From Paracoccus marinaquae (lineage in GTDB: Bacteria > Pseudomonadota > Alphaproteobacteria > Rhodobacterales > Rhodobacteraceae), in contig NZ_JAHKNG010000010.1 in NCBI RefSeq assembly GCF_018860165.1, forward strand, positions 47,087 through 111,086: 64,000 nucleotides of DNA, given 5' to 3'. The notes under the pieces were generated by a model. It was not told the DNA's origin and searched no databases. It worked only from the letters and a program-made list of their open reading frames with translations. The position numbers and the translations under genes are program-made. Below, piece after piece: positions 8,225 to 19,291 of the stretch. Every line of letters starts with the position of its first letter. The first letter of the stretch is position 1.

Positions 8225-9238
8225 TCAGCTCTCCATCACGGTTTTCAGCGCGGCGCCGACCCGGACCGGACCGGGGAAATAGTCCCATTCCTGCGCATGC
8301 GGATAGGGCGTGTCCCAGCCGGTGACGCGGATGATCGGGGCTTCGAGGTGATAGAAGCAGTTCTCCTGCACCAGCGCCGACAGTTCCGCCCCGAAGCCCG
8401 AGGTCTTCGTCGCCTCATGCACGATCACGCAGCGGCCGGTCTTCTGCACCGAGGCGGTGATCGTGTCGAGGTCGATGGGCAGCAGGGTGCGCAGGTCGAT
8501 CACCTCGGCATCGATGCCGGTCTCGGCGGCGGCGGCCTCGGCCACATAGACCATGGTGCCATAGGCCAGAACGGTCACGTCCTTGCCCTCGCGCCGGATC
8601 GCGGCCTTGCCCAGCGGCACGATCTCGTTACCCTCGGGCACCTCGCCCAGAGGGTGCTTCTTCCAGCTTGTCACGGGCCGGTCGTGATGGCCGTCGAAGG
8701 GGCCATTATACAGGCGCTTGGGTTCCAGAAAGATCACCGGGTCGGGATCGGCGATGGCGGCCAGCAACAGGCCCTTGGCATCGCGCGGATTGGACGGCAC
8801 CACGGTCTTCAGCCCCGAGGAATGGGTAAAGAACGCCTCGGGCGACTGGCTGTGGGTCTGGCCGCCGAAGATGCCGCCGCCGGTCGGCATGCGGATCACG
8901 ATCGGGCAGGTGAAATCCCCGGCCGAGCGGTGGCGCAGCCGTGCCGCCTCGGACACGATCTGGTCCATGCCGGGATAGACGTAGTCGGCGAACTGGATCT
9001 CGATCACCGGACGCAGCCCATAGGCGGCCATGCCGATGGCGGTGCCGACAATGCCGGCCTCGTTGATCGGCGCATCGAAGCAGCGCGACTTGCCGTATTT
9101 CTTCTGCAGCCCGGCGGTGACGCGGAAGACGCCGCCGAAATAGCCGACATCCTCGCCATAGACGACAACGCGGTCGTCGGCGGCCATGGCGACCTCATGG
9201 GCGTCGCGCAGGGCCTCGATCATGGTCATCTGCGCCAT
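8225..9238 (-). CDS. bkdA2: Branched-chain 2-oxo acid dehydrogenase E1 beta
   Basis: 337-residue beta chain of the thiamine-diphosphate-dependent E1, which with the alpha chain decarboxylates 2-oxoisovalerate, 2-oxoisocaproate and 2-oxo-3-methylvalerate. YGEDVGYFGGVF, FDAPINEAGIVG and EIQFADY are typical of transketolase-like beta subunits. I start at MAQMTMIEAL, one base after the E1alpha stop (TGAGATG); upstream in-frame sequence is the E1alpha gene read in another frame. One-base spacing to both neighbours suggests matched subunit synthesis. Confidence 0.94.
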   Translation of the reverse strand: MAQMTMIEALRDAHEVAMAADDRVVVYGEDVGYFGGVFRVTAGLQKKYGKSRCFDAPINEAGIVGTAIGMAAYGLRPVIEIQFADYVYPGMDQIVSEAARLRHRSAGDFTCPIVIRMPTGGGIFGGQTHSQSPEAFFTHSSGLKTVVPSNPRDAKGLLLAAIADPDPVIFLEPKRLYNGPFDGHHDRPVTSWKKHPLGEVPEGNEIVPLGKAAIRREGKDVTVLAYGTMVYVAEAAAAETGIDAEVIDLRTLLPIDLDTITASVQKTGRCVIVHEATKTSGFGAELSALVQENCFYHLEAPIIRVTGWDTPYPHAQEWDYFPGPVRVGAALKTVMES

Positions 9239-9239
9239 C

Positions 9240-11530
<2,291 letters not shown>

Positions 11531-11601
11531 GGTGTCCAATCCAGATGGCGGGTTTTGCCCAGTCTATACCCTGTCTGAGAGTGAAAACAGTCGGTCAGAT
11601 C

Positions 11602-11635
11602 TTGGCTTCGGCAGAGATTTTGGTGATATTCACCA
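11602..11635 (+). promoter_or_regulatory. lrp promoter with overlapping palindromic operator
   Basis: TTGGCT (11602-11607) and GATATT (11625-11630) are spaced 17 bases. The -10 lies inside a perfect palindrome TGGTGA-TAT-TCACCA (11621-11635), 18 bases before the lrp ATG. Overlap of -10 and palindrome suggests autorepression by the Lrp-like protein, and the same site could control the divergent leucine dehydrogenase operon. AAGGA (11642-11646) is the ribosome binding site. Confidence 0.6.
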
Positions 11636-11653
11636 TGACGCAAGGATAATCAG

Positions 11654-12115
11654 ATGAAAATCGCTATCGATCACGCGGATCGCAGGATATTAGCTGCAGT
11701 GCAGAAAGACGGGCGCATCAGCCTGACCGATCTGGCCGAGCAGGTCGGCCTGTCGGCGACACCCTGCAAGCGCCGTCTGGCGCGGCTGGAGGACAGCGGT
11801 GTGATCGCCGGCTATCAGGCCCGGATCGACCCGGTGGCCAGCGGCTTCGGCATCACCGTTTTCGTCTCGGTCGAACTGGAACGGCAGCAGGTTGCCGAGT
11901 TGAGCCGGTTTCAGCAGGCGGTCGCCGGTTTCGACGAGGTGGTGACTGGCACGCTGATGACCGGCAGCCAGGATTTCCTGCTGGAAGTGGCGGTCGAAAG
12001 CCTCGAGGAATACGAGCGTTTCCTGCAGACCCGCCTGCTGAAGGTCGAGGGGATCCGCGCCGTCAGATCGCGCTTTGCCCTGCGCAAGTTCATCGACCGG
12101 GCCAGGATCCCCTGA
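11654..12115 (+). CDS. Lrp/AsnC family transcriptional regulator, probable BkdR
   Basis: 153-residue regulator with an N-terminal winged helix-turn-helix (about residues 8-52, DRRILAAVQKDGRISLTDLAEQVGLS) and a C-terminal RAM ligand-binding domain (about 65-145). Members bind amino acids, often leucine, and form octamers on DNA. Divergent placement from leucine dehydrogenase and the branched-chain complex is the classic bkdR arrangement of pseudomonads, so it probably activates or represses that operon in response to branched-chain amino acids. A palindrome overlaps its own -10. Confidence 0.88.
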   Translation: MKIAIDHADRRILAAVQKDGRISLTDLAEQVGLSATPCKRRLARLEDSGVIAGYQARIDPVASGFGITVFVSVELERQQVAELSRFQQAVAGFDEVVTGTLMTGSQDFLLEVAVESLEEYERFLQTRLLKVEGIRAVRSRFALRKFIDRARIP

Positions 12116-12182
12116 TGCCGGGGGGCACCGCAAATCCCGTCCGTTCCCCGCATCATCGTTGAAAAGGCAGGGGCGGGCGATC

Positions 12183-13532
12183 TTACGGGGCGTCCGGCCT
12201 CCGCCTCTCCAGCCGGATCGGGATGCCGCTGCGGCCGCGTACCGTCAGCCGCGCCGTCGGTATCGGAGGGACCACGCCCGGTGACAGCCGGAAGGCGGCG
12301 GCGATCCGCGCCAGCATCAGCACGCCTTCGACCATCGCAAATCCCGCGCCGGGGCAGACGCGCTGCCCGGCAGAGAAGGGGATATAGGCCAGGCGCGCGC
12401 TGGCCTTGCCCTCGGCTGTCTCCCAGCGGGCCGGGTCGAATTCGTCGGGGCGGTCCCACAGCCTTTCGTGCCGGTGCAGATGCCAGGGAGACAGCACCAG
12501 TTGCGCGCCGGGCGGCACCTCGCGGTCGCGGAAGTTTTCGGGCCGGGTCGCCTCGCGCACCATCATCGGCACCGGCGGATAAAGTCGCAGCGCCTCGCGA
12601 AACACCGCCCGGCTGGCCCTGAGGCCCGCGACCGCGCAGAAATCGGGGGCCATCGCCGCGCCCTCGGCCGCCACGCGATCCTGCCAGTCGGGATGGGTCG
12701 CCAGCAGCCACAGCGCCCAGGCCAGCGCCGAGGCGCTGGTCTCGTGCCCGGCCAGAAAGAAGATCGCCACCTGATCGACCATTTCCGCGCCGTCAAAGCA
12801 GCGTCCGGTTTCCGGGTCCGGCGTGGTCATGATCTTGGTTGCCAGATCGTCGGGGGCGGTGCCCGCCGCGATCGCTGCCAGCCGCTGGCTCACCAGATCC
12901 TCGATCAGCCCGCGGATCTCGGCCGCGGTCTGCCGCGTGCGCCGCGAATGCAGGCGCGGCAGCCAGCGCGGCAGCGGCACAAGCGCTGCAAGGTTCACGA
13001 TGGGCTGGGCGTCCTGATGGGCGCGGAAGGCGCGAAAGACACGGGCCGCGATCTCATGCTCGATCGGCAGCGAGAACAGCGCCCGGAAGATCACGTCGGC
13101 GGCGGCGTGGCTGGCCTCGGGTTCGATGTCGATCTCGCCGGGGCGCAGGCGCGCGACCGCGGCTTCGGTCGCCGACCAGATGGCGGGAAAGACCTCGCGC
13201 AGCCGGCCGCCCTCGAAGGCGGGGTCGATGATGCGGCGCTGATGCGCCCATTCCTCGCCATTGGTGACGAAAACCGAATTGCCCAGCAAGGGAGCCAGTC
13301 CCTCGCGCAGCCGGTTCGATTTCGGGAAGTCGCCGGGCCGCTCCTGCAGGATCAGCCGGACCAGCGCCGGGTCGTTGCAGACGAAGCTGTGGATCAGCGG
13401 GCTGCGGAACTCGGCCATCCAGGCGCGGTACAATCGGGCGGGCAGGGCCGACAGCAGGTCGCGGCGAAAGGCGCGGGCCAGCCGCAGGACCGAGCCGCGC
13501 CCCTCGGCGCTGTCGGGCTTGGGCGGGATCAT
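12183..13532 (-). CDS. Cytochrome P450
   Basis: 449-residue haem-thiolate monooxygenase. The I-helix oxygen-binding motif AGHET is at 261-265, the K-helix ExxR is Glu313-Arg316 (EALR), and the haem-binding loop FSAGQRVCPG puts the thiolate at Cys393. No reductase or ferredoxin domain is fused, so partner redox proteins must come from elsewhere. There is no clear membrane anchor, so it is probably soluble. Its ATG overlaps the stop of the upstream alpha/beta hydrolase by four bases (ATGA). The closest look is to fatty-acid or lipid hydroxylases (CYP102/CYP4-like wording around EEWAHQRRIIDPAF), but the substrate is unknown. Confidence 0.92.
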   Translation of the reverse strand: MIPPKPDSAEGRGSVLRLARAFRRDLLSALPARLYRAWMAEFRSPLIHSFVCNDPALVRLILQERPGDFPKSNRLREGLAPLLGNSVFVTNGEEWAHQRRIIDPAFEGGRLREVFPAIWSATEAAVARLRPGEIDIEPEASHAAADVIFRALFSLPIEHEIAARVFRAFRAHQDAQPIVNLAALVPLPRWLPRLHSRRTRQTAAEIRGLIEDLVSQRLAAIAAGTAPDDLATKIMTTPDPETGRCFDGAEMVDQVAIFFLAGHETSASALAWALWLLATHPDWQDRVAAEGAAMAPDFCAVAGLRASRAVFREALRLYPPVPMMVREATRPENFRDREVPPGAQLVLSPWHLHRHERLWDRPDEFDPARWETAEGKASARLAYIPFSAGQRVCPGAGFAMVEGVLMLARIAAAFRLSPGVVPPIPTARLTVRGRSGIPIRLERRRPDAP

Positions 13533-14716
13533 GGGCGCCTGCCCACAGGGCGGGTGATGCGGCCGGGCGAATGGCTGCGGGCGGCAAAGCGCGACGCCAG
13601 CGGCCGGGGGCCGGCGGTGATGGCGAAATAGTCGTAATCGCCGGGCCGGTCGAAGGCGTGCAGGTACTGGAAATGCAGCCGGAACCAGCGGTGGCGCAGG
13701 CTGCGCTGCATCTGCGGCGACAGCGTCCGGGTGAAGGCGGCCGAGACGACCAGCGGCCAGCGTTGCCCCGGCCCCGCCACACCGCTGACCGCGACCGGAT
13801 CGCAGAGGCCAAAGCAGCAGGCGTCACCCGGTGCCGAGACATCCAGCCAGAAGATGCCGGGCTGCTCGGACAGGAAGGCCAGATCGGCGCGCAGCCGGTC
13901 CGCCCTCGGCAGGAACGAGGCCATCGGCACGACCTGCCCAAGCGTCATCAGGGCCAGCGCCGGTCCCTGCGGGGGAACCCGGCCGGAACGGATCACATCG
14001 GCCAGCAGCGACACCGCCAGATAGGCGCCCGAGGAATGGCCGACCACCAGCACCTCGTCCACCTCCTCGTTCAGCGCCCCGGCCAGCTGGTCCGAGAATC
14101 GGGCAAGCCGGGCCTCCAGCGCCTCGGGATAGGCGCCGCGATCGCGGGCGGTGAAGGCATAGTCGTGCATCAGGTAATGGGCATAAAGCCTGCCGTCGAG
14201 ACGACGAAACCAGATCAGCAGGGCACAGGCGACCAGCGCGGCCAAAGGCAGGCCCAGCCACCAGCCGCCAAGCCGCGCCCCCGCCCAGCCCGCCACCGCG
14301 CCGAGCGCGAGCGCCAGAAGGCCCTGCAGCAGCAGCATGGCGACGGGGTAGAGGGCGGCAAGCACAGGCCCGCGCCGCAAGCGCATAAGCCGGAACAGCG
14401 TGCCCGTGCCGATATAGATCCATGCTGTCGTGACCAGCTGGGCATAGGTGGCGGGAATGCCGTGACGCATCGATGCCTGCACCAGATCGTCCCAGATCAG
14501 CACCTCGAACCTTGCCTCGGCCTCGCCGTCGGAGAAATGTCCGATGCTGCACCAGCCGAAGCCGGTGCCGCGCTGGCGCGGGCTCGGCGCGATCCGGTAA
14601 CCGGAAATCCCGGCCTGCCGGGCCGATTCACGGCGAAACATCTCGCGATAGCGGCGGGGCGGGATCGGGTCGAAGCCGGGGATATAGAGAATGCGGCGGC
14701 GGAACGGGCGCGTCAT
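13529..14716 (-). CDS. Membrane-anchored alpha/beta hydrolase of unknown substrate
   Basis: 395-residue protein. The N-terminus RRRILYIPGFDPIPPRRYRE opens an alpha/beta hydrolase strand. Two hydrophobic segments (about 117-143 and 146-170) form a hairpin in the membrane. The nucleophile elbow GHSSG is at 226-230 with Ser228 as probable nucleophile. The C-terminal HAFDRPGDYDYFAI could supply the acid or histidine. The inserted transmembrane hairpin is unlike ordinary lipases and suggests action on a lipid at the inner membrane. It precedes and overlaps the P450 gene, so the two probably act on one pathway. No characterised homologue comes to mind. Confidence 0.78.
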   Translation of the reverse strand: MTRPFRRRILYIPGFDPIPPRRYREMFRRESARQAGISGYRIAPSPRQRGTGFGWCSIGHFSDGEAEARFEVLIWDDLVQASMRHGIPATYAQLVTTAWIYIGTGTLFRLMRLRRGPVLAALYPVAMLLLQGLLALALGAVAGWAGARLGGWWLGLPLAALVACALLIWFRRLDGRLYAHYLMHDYAFTARDRGAYPEALEARLARFSDQLAGALNEEVDEVLVVGHSSGAYLAVSLLADVIRSGRVPPQGPALALMTLGQVVPMASFLPRADRLRADLAFLSEQPGIFWLDVSAPGDACCFGLCDPVAVSGVAGPGQRWPLVVSAAFTRTLSPQMQRSLRHRWFRLHFQYLHAFDRPGDYDYFAITAGPRPLASRFAARSHSPGRITRPVGRRP

Positions 14717-14772
14717 CGAAAAGCCTTGTCGTTGCGCGCCAGAATAGGAGAAATCGGGCGGGCGGCAAGCCG

Positions 14773-15462
14773 TCAGCCCTGCGACCAGCGCGCCTCCTGG
14801 GCTTCGATGGCGGCGATGCGTTGCGCGGTCGGCGGGTGCGACAGCAGCCAGGCCGGCGCGCCCGCCGCCACCCGGCCGCCGGCAAGGCTGTCCAGCTTGC
14901 GAAACAGGGATTTCTGCGGGCCGGTTCCCAGACCGGCGCGGATCATCAGCGCGCTGGCAAAGCGGTCGGCCTCGAACTCGTCCTGCCGCGACAGCCGCGC
15001 CGCGACGGCGCTGGCGACCAGATTGGCGATCCAGGCGCCGATTCCGGGCAGAAAGCGGCCGAGCACCCCGGTCAGCGCCAGCCGGATCGCGTTCTGGCCG
15101 GCGAAATCGATCATCCGCCGGCGGGCATGGCCATGCGAGACATGGCCCAGCTCATGCGCGATGACACTGGCCAGTTCTTCGGGCGTGACCTCGCAGGCAT
15201 CCAGCTTGCGGATGAAGCCGCGGGTCAGGAAGATGCGGCCATCGGGGGCGGCAAGGCCGTTGATCGGCTCGACCTCGTAGATATGCGCGCGGATCGGCGG
15301 CAGATCCATCGCCTCGCCCAGACGCTTCAGCACCGGCGTCAGGCGGGGATGGTTCAGCGGCGTCGATTTCTCGCGCAGGTCCTGCTTCAGGCGCCATGCG
15401 GAAAAGAACCACATGACGGCCATCCAGACGAGCAGCAACAGAAGAGGCGTCAGCTTCAGCAT
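14773..15462 (-). CDS. M48 family zinc metalloprotease
   Basis: 229-residue peptidase with an N-terminal membrane segment (LTPLLLLLVWMAVMWFF, residues 4-20). The zinc motif HELGH (103-107) and Glu164 in FEADRFA are the expected ligands and catalytic residue. It is shorter than HtpX (another M48 protein, encoded at 30.2 kb) and has one anchor, so its active site probably faces the periplasm. I start at MLKLTPLL since upstream in-frame residues are hydrophilic and overlap the leader region. It lies 61 bp after dedA and 56 bp before the hydrolase-P450 pair, all on one strand. Confidence 0.88.
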   Translation of the reverse strand: MLKLTPLLLLLVWMAVMWFFSAWRLKQDLREKSTPLNHPRLTPVLKRLGEAMDLPPIRAHIYEVEPINGLAAPDGRIFLTRGFIRKLDACEVTPEELASVIAHELGHVSHGHARRRMIDFAGQNAIRLALTGVLGRFLPGIGAWIANLVASAVAARLSRQDEFEADRFASALMIRAGLGTGPQKSLFRKLDSLAGGRVAAGAPAWLLSHPPTAQRIAAIEAQEARWSQG

Positions 15463-15523
15463 GATTCTCAGATAGGGTCGCAGACGGGCCTGCGCCAGAG
15501 ACGGCTGGCGGAACCCGGTGCCT

Positions 15524-16123
15524 TCAGACGGGGTCGGAGTCCCGCCCTGACCCAAAGCGTCGCCAGGCATGGCGACCCAGCCAGACCAGCAGGGCAAGGA
15601 CGGCCCCGACCGCCAGTGCCTTCACCGCAGCGCCTTCCGCATCTCGGAACTGGCGACCGAAGAGGTGGCCCAGCGTCAGGTGCAGCGCTGCCCACAGGAA
15701 TTCGCCGGCAGCCGAGGCGGCCAGAAACCGGGGCAGGGGAAGCCCGGCCATGCCCGAGACGTAGTTGGTCGCCGGACCAAGCGGCGTCAGCAGCCAGCGC
15801 GACAGGAAGACGGCCATCGCCCCGCGCCGCGCGATGAAGTCATGTGCCTTGGCCAGGACCGCGGCGCTGCGGCTGCCGGGGCTGTCCAGCCATGGCCCGA
15901 TCCGCCGGGCCAGCAGGAAGGCCGCCAGATCGCCCAGCGTCGCGCCGACGAAGGCCGCGACGACCAGTTCGGGCAGATAGAGATGGCCGGTTCCGGACAG
16001 CGCCCCCGCAGTCAGCAGCAGAAACGAGGTCGGAAATGGCAGCATCAGGCATGAGAGGAAGGCCGAAACCCCGATCAGCCAGGGCCCCCATTGCGGCAGC
16101 AGCGCCAGCAGTTCCTGTTTCAC
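15524..16123 (-). CDS. DedA family membrane protein
   Basis: 199-residue polytopic membrane protein of the DedA/SNARE-associated superfamily, which includes flippases for undecaprenyl phosphate and phosphatidylethanolamine. GATLGDLAAFLLAR and SRWLLTPLGPATNYVSGMAGLPLPRFLAAS contain the conserved acidic-Gly and Arg/Pro-Gly features. The GTG start overlaps the stop of the upstream VWA gene (GTGA), which decides it over upstream in-frame ATGs inside that gene. Neighbouring M48 protease and VWA protein suggest an envelope role. Confidence 0.86.
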   Translation of the reverse strand: MKQELLALLPQWGPWLIGVSAFLSCLMLPFPTSFLLLTAGALSGTGHLYLPELVVAAFVGATLGDLAAFLLARRIGPWLDSPGSRSAAVLAKAHDFIARRGAMAVFLSRWLLTPLGPATNYVSGMAGLPLPRFLAASAAGEFLWAALHLTLGHLFGRQFRDAEGAAVKALAVGAVLALLVWLGRHAWRRFGSGRDSDPV

Positions 16124-17301
16124 CCCAGCACCCGCATCGCCTGCGTCAGCCCCTCCAGTGTCAGCGGCATCATCCGGCTTTCGAAGATCTGGCCGATCAT
16201 ACGGATCGACTGGGTATATTGCCAGTGCCGTTCCGGCACCGGGTTCAGCCAGACATGATCGGGCCAGGTCTCGCAGGCGCGGCGCAGCCACAACTCGCCC
16301 GCCTCCTCGTTCCAGTGTTCGTTCGCCCCGCCCGGCACCGCGATCTCATAGGGCGACATCGAGGCATCGCCGACAAAGAGGCATTTATAGTCGCGCCCGA
16401 AGCGGTGCAGGATGTCCCAGGTCGGAGTCTGCTCGGTCCAGCGGCGGTGATTGTCCTTCCAGACCCCCTCGTAGAGGCAGTTATGGAAGTAGAAATGCTC
16501 CATATGCTTGAACTCGGCGCGGGCGGCGCTGAACAGTTCGTCGACCAGCCGCGTATGGTCGTCCATCGAGCCGCCGACATCCAGAAACAGCAGCACCTTG
16601 ACGGCGTTGTGACGCTCGGGCCGGGTCTGCACGTCGATATAACCGTGATCGGCGGTGGCGCGGATGGTCGCGGGCAGGTCCAGTTCCTCGGCGGCACCGT
16701 GACGCGCCCATTGCCGCAGGCGTTTCAGCGCGACCTTGATGTTGCGGGTGCCCAGTTCGACCGAGTCGTCGAAATCGCGGAACTCGCGCTTGTCCCAGAC
16801 CTTCACGGCGCGGCGGTGGCGGCTTTCATGCTGTCCGATCCGCACGCCCTCGGGGTTGTAGCCATAGGCCCCGAAGGGCGAGGTGCCGGCCGTGCCGATC
16901 CACTTGTTGCCGCCCTGATGCCGGCCCTGCTGCTCGGCCAGACGCTCGCGCAGCTTCTTCATCAGTTCCTCAAAGCTGCCGCTGCCCTCGATCGCGGCCT
17001 TTTCCTCGTCGGTCAGCAATTTCTCGGCCAGCTTCTCCAGCCATTCCTTCGGGATCGCCTGTTCGGTCACCAAGGCCTCGACCGGGATCTGTTCCAGCCC
17101 CGCGAAGCTTTCGGCGAAGGCGCGGTCAAAGCGGTCCAGATGCCGCTCGTCCTTGACCAGCGCGAGCCGGGCGAAGTGATAGAAGCCATCCACCGTCCAG
17201 CCGGCGATGCCGGCCTGCATCCCGGTCATCAGGTCCAGCCATTCCCTCAGCGAGACCGGAACCCCCTGCCGGCGCAATGCGTCGAGGAAGGGGATGAACA
17301 T
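16120..17301 (-). CDS. VWA domain protein, CoxE-like
   Basis: 393-residue protein of the CoxE-like von Willebrand A family. The C-terminal VWA-like region begins with VKVLLFLDVGGSMDDHTR, where the metal-site motif reads DVGGS rather than the usual DxSxS, so the first serine is replaced by glycine. Relatives often work with a MoxR AAA+ ATPase in metal or cofactor insertion, but no such ATPase is in this cluster. FIPFLDALRRQGVPVSLREWLDL is the typical N-terminus. ATG overlaps the stop of a 54-residue membrane gene (TGATG) and its own stop overlaps dedA. Confidence 0.85.
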   Translation of the reverse strand: MFIPFLDALRRQGVPVSLREWLDLMTGMQAGIAGWTVDGFYHFARLALVKDERHLDRFDRAFAESFAGLEQIPVEALVTEQAIPKEWLEKLAEKLLTDEEKAAIEGSGSFEELMKKLRERLAEQQGRHQGGNKWIGTAGTSPFGAYGYNPEGVRIGQHESRHRRAVKVWDKREFRDFDDSVELGTRNIKVALKRLRQWARHGAAEELDLPATIRATADHGYIDVQTRPERHNAVKVLLFLDVGGSMDDHTRLVDELFSAARAEFKHMEHFYFHNCLYEGVWKDNHRRWTEQTPTWDILHRFGRDYKCLFVGDASMSPYEIAVPGGANEHWNEEAGELWLRRACETWPDHVWLNPVPERHWQYTQSIRMIGQIFESRMMPLTLEGLTQAMRVLG

Positions 17302-17465
17302 CAGGCCATCCGGTCGATGACGATCGTGACGAACAGTCCGAGGACCGCGAAGGCCAGGGCATAGCCTGCCGCGTATTGCGCCCGGTCGCGGCCGTTGCCG
17401 CCCAGTTGCGCGGCCCGGCGCCAGCCCACAAGGGCGCCCAGGACGATGGTTGCGATCACGATCAT
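17301..17465 (-). CDS. Small two-span membrane protein
   Basis: 54-residue protein starting MIVIATIVLGALVGW. Two hydrophobic segments flank a short loop RRAAQLGGNGRDRAQY and the tail is FVTIVIDRMA. No family recognised. The TGATG overlap with the VWA gene, plausible membrane topology and lack of overlap with another gene support it as real. It opens the minus-strand run that continues to the P450; the 143 bases between it and the divergent GMC oxidoreductase must contain both promoters. Confidence 0.65.
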   Translation of the reverse strand: MIVIATIVLGALVGWRRAAQLGGNGRDRAQYAAGYALAFAVLGLFVTIVIDRMA

Positions 17466-17608
17466 GGCTGCCTCGGTCGGTGGATACCCCTCGCAGATAG
17501 ACCGCCGCAGCCTTGGGCGCAACCGCGGGACGCCGGGCCGAAGGCGGCCCGTCTTGTCGCATCGGTGCAAGCAGACTAGCTTTGCCCCTCATCCGGGGAG
17601 GGGCGGCC

Positions 17609-19213
17609 ATGCAGGATATCGGCGAGTATGACTTCATCGTGATCGGTGCGGGCTCGGCCGGCTGCGTGCTGGCCAACCGGCTGTCGGCCGATCCGCGCCA
17701 TCGGGTGCTGCTGCTGGAAGCCGGCGGCAGCGACAACCGGTTCTGGCTTCACGTCCCGGTGGGCTATCTCTTCGCGATGGGCAACCCGGCGGTGGACTGG
17801 TGCTATCAGACCGAGGCCGATCCCGGGCTGAACGGGCGGCGGCTGAACTATCCGCGCGGGCGTGTGCTGGGCGGCTGCTCGTCGATCAACGGCATGATCT
17901 ACATGCGCGGGCAGGCGGCAGATTACGACCGCTGGCGGCAGGCCGGCAATCCCGGCTGGGGCTGGGACGACGTGCTGCCGCTGTTCCGCCGTTCGGAACG
18001 TCACTACGGACCGGCCAATGACGCGCATGGGACCGAGGGCGAATTGCGGGTCGAGCAGCAGCGGCTGCGCTGGCCGATCCTCGATGCGGTGGCCGAGGCC
18101 GCGCAGGAAATGGGCCTGCCGGTCTGCGAGGATTTCAACAGCGGCGACAACGAGGGCGTCGGCTATTTCCCGGTCAACCAGCGCGGCGGCATCCGCTGGA
18201 ACGCGCGCAAGGCCTTCCTGAACCCGGCCCGCGGCCGCCCGAACCTGCGCATCGAAACCCATGCCCAGGTCGAGCGGCTGAGCCTTGAGGGCCGCCGCGC
18301 GACCGGTGCGGTCTTCATCCAGAACGGCCGCCGGATGCAGGCCCGGGCGCGCGGCGAGGTGGTGCTGGCGGCCGGCGCGATCAATTCCCCGGCGCTGCTG
18401 GAACTGAGCGGCATCGGGCAGGGCGCCCGGCTGGCGGCGTTGGGTATCGACACGCTGCTGGACGCGCCGGGCGTGGGCGAGAACCTGCAGGATCACCTGC
18501 AACTGCGCACGGTGTTCCGCATCAGCGGCGCGAAGACGCTGAACGACCGGGCGCGCACGCTGTGGGGCAAGGCCGGGATCGGGCTGGAATATGCGCTGCG
18601 CCGCTCGGGGCCGATGGCGATGGCACCCAGCCAGCTGGGCATCTTCGCCAAATCCTCGGAGGCCTATGAGACGGCGAATATCGAATATCACGTCCAGCCG
18701 CTGTCGCTGGAGAAATTCGGCGAGCCGCTGCATGATTTTCCCGGGCTGACGGTCTCGGTCTGCAATCTGCGGCCCGAAAGCCGCGGCCACAGCCATGTCA
18801 CCGCGCCCGACCCGAAGGCCGCGCCCGCGATCGCGCTGAACTACCTGTCAACGCCCAGCGACCGGCAGGTGGCCATCGACAGCCTGCGTCATGCGCGGCG
18901 GCTGATGGAGACGCGGCGGATGGCCGCATTCGCGCCGCAGGAGATGAAGCCCGGCGCACATCTGCAAAGCGACGCGGATCTGGCGCAGGCGGCGGGCGAT
19001 GTCGGCACGACGATCTTCCACCCGGTCGGCACCACGAAGATGGGCACCGATCCGATGGCGGTGGTCGACCCGGAACTGCGGGTCATCGGGATCGAACGGC
19101 TGCGGATCGCGGATGCCGGGATCATGCCCTCGATCGTCTCGGGTAACACCCATGCCCCGGTCACGATGATCGCCGAGAAGGCGGCCGGGATGATCCTCGC
19201 CGCGGCCCGGTAA
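17609..19213 (+). CDS. GMC family FAD-dependent oxidoreductase
   Basis: 534-residue flavoenzyme of the glucose-methanol-choline family. [18 protein letters not shown] binds the FAD ADP group and the C-terminal HPVGTTKMG and [16 protein letters not shown] surround the catalytic His/Asn pair. It resembles choline and alcohol dehydrogenases, but the HPVGTTKMG form differs from the HPSCTCKMG I associate with BetA and there are no other betaine genes nearby, so a general alcohol substrate is as likely. Start MQDIGEYDF follows GGGGAGGGG closely; the frame is open 32 codons further without support. Confidence 0.88.
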   Translation: MQDIGEYDFIVIGAGSAGCVLANRLSADPRHRVLLLEAGGSDNRFWLHVPVGYLFAMGNPAVDWCYQTEADPGLNGRRLNYPRGRVLGGCSSINGMIYMRGQAADYDRWRQAGNPGWGWDDVLPLFRRSERHYGPANDAHGTEGELRVEQQRLRWPILDAVAEAAQEMGLPVCEDFNSGDNEGVGYFPVNQRGGIRWNARKAFLNPARGRPNLRIETHAQVERLSLEGRRATGAVFIQNGRRMQARARGEVVLAAGAINSPALLELSGIGQGARLAALGIDTLLDAPGVGENLQDHLQLRTVFRISGAKTLNDRARTLWGKAGIGLEYALRRSGPMAMAPSQLGIFAKSSEAYETANIEYHVQPLSLEKFGEPLHDFPGLTVSVCNLRPESRGHSHVTAPDPKAAPAIALNYLSTPSDRQVAIDSLRHARRLMETRRMAAFAPQEMKPGAHLQSDADLAQAAGDVGTTIFHPVGTTKMGTDPMAVVDPELRVIGIERLRIADAGIMPSIVSGNTHAPVTMIAEKAAGMILAAAR

Positions 19214-19255
19214 GGCGGGCCAGCCGTTTCGCCTGTCCGGCTGCGGCTTCGCCGA

Positions 19256-19283
19256 TTGCGCTGTCCGGGCTGGCCGGGATAAT
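19256..19283 (+). promoter_or_regulatory. dnaE promoter candidate giving a nearly leaderless transcript
   Basis: TTGCGC (19256-19261) and GATAAT (19278-19283) are 16 bases apart. The -10 ends only 8 bases before the dnaE ATG (19292), and the 12 bases before the ATG contain no Shine-Dalgarno sequence. An inverted repeat GGCCAGCC/GGCTGGCC (19218-19225 and 19268-19275) spans the region. Confidence 0.5.
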
Positions 19284-19291
19284 GTGCCGCC

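Noticed and set aside
16120..17301. MoxR/CoxE-type cofactor insertion system for carbon monoxide dehydrogenase
   Set aside because: The VWA gene is CoxE-like, but no CoxD ATPase or coxMSL structural genes are in the window.
17609..19213. Choline dehydrogenase (betA)
   Set aside because: The C-terminal motif is HPVGTTKMG and there are no betB, betI or choline transport genes, so the specific name is not justified.
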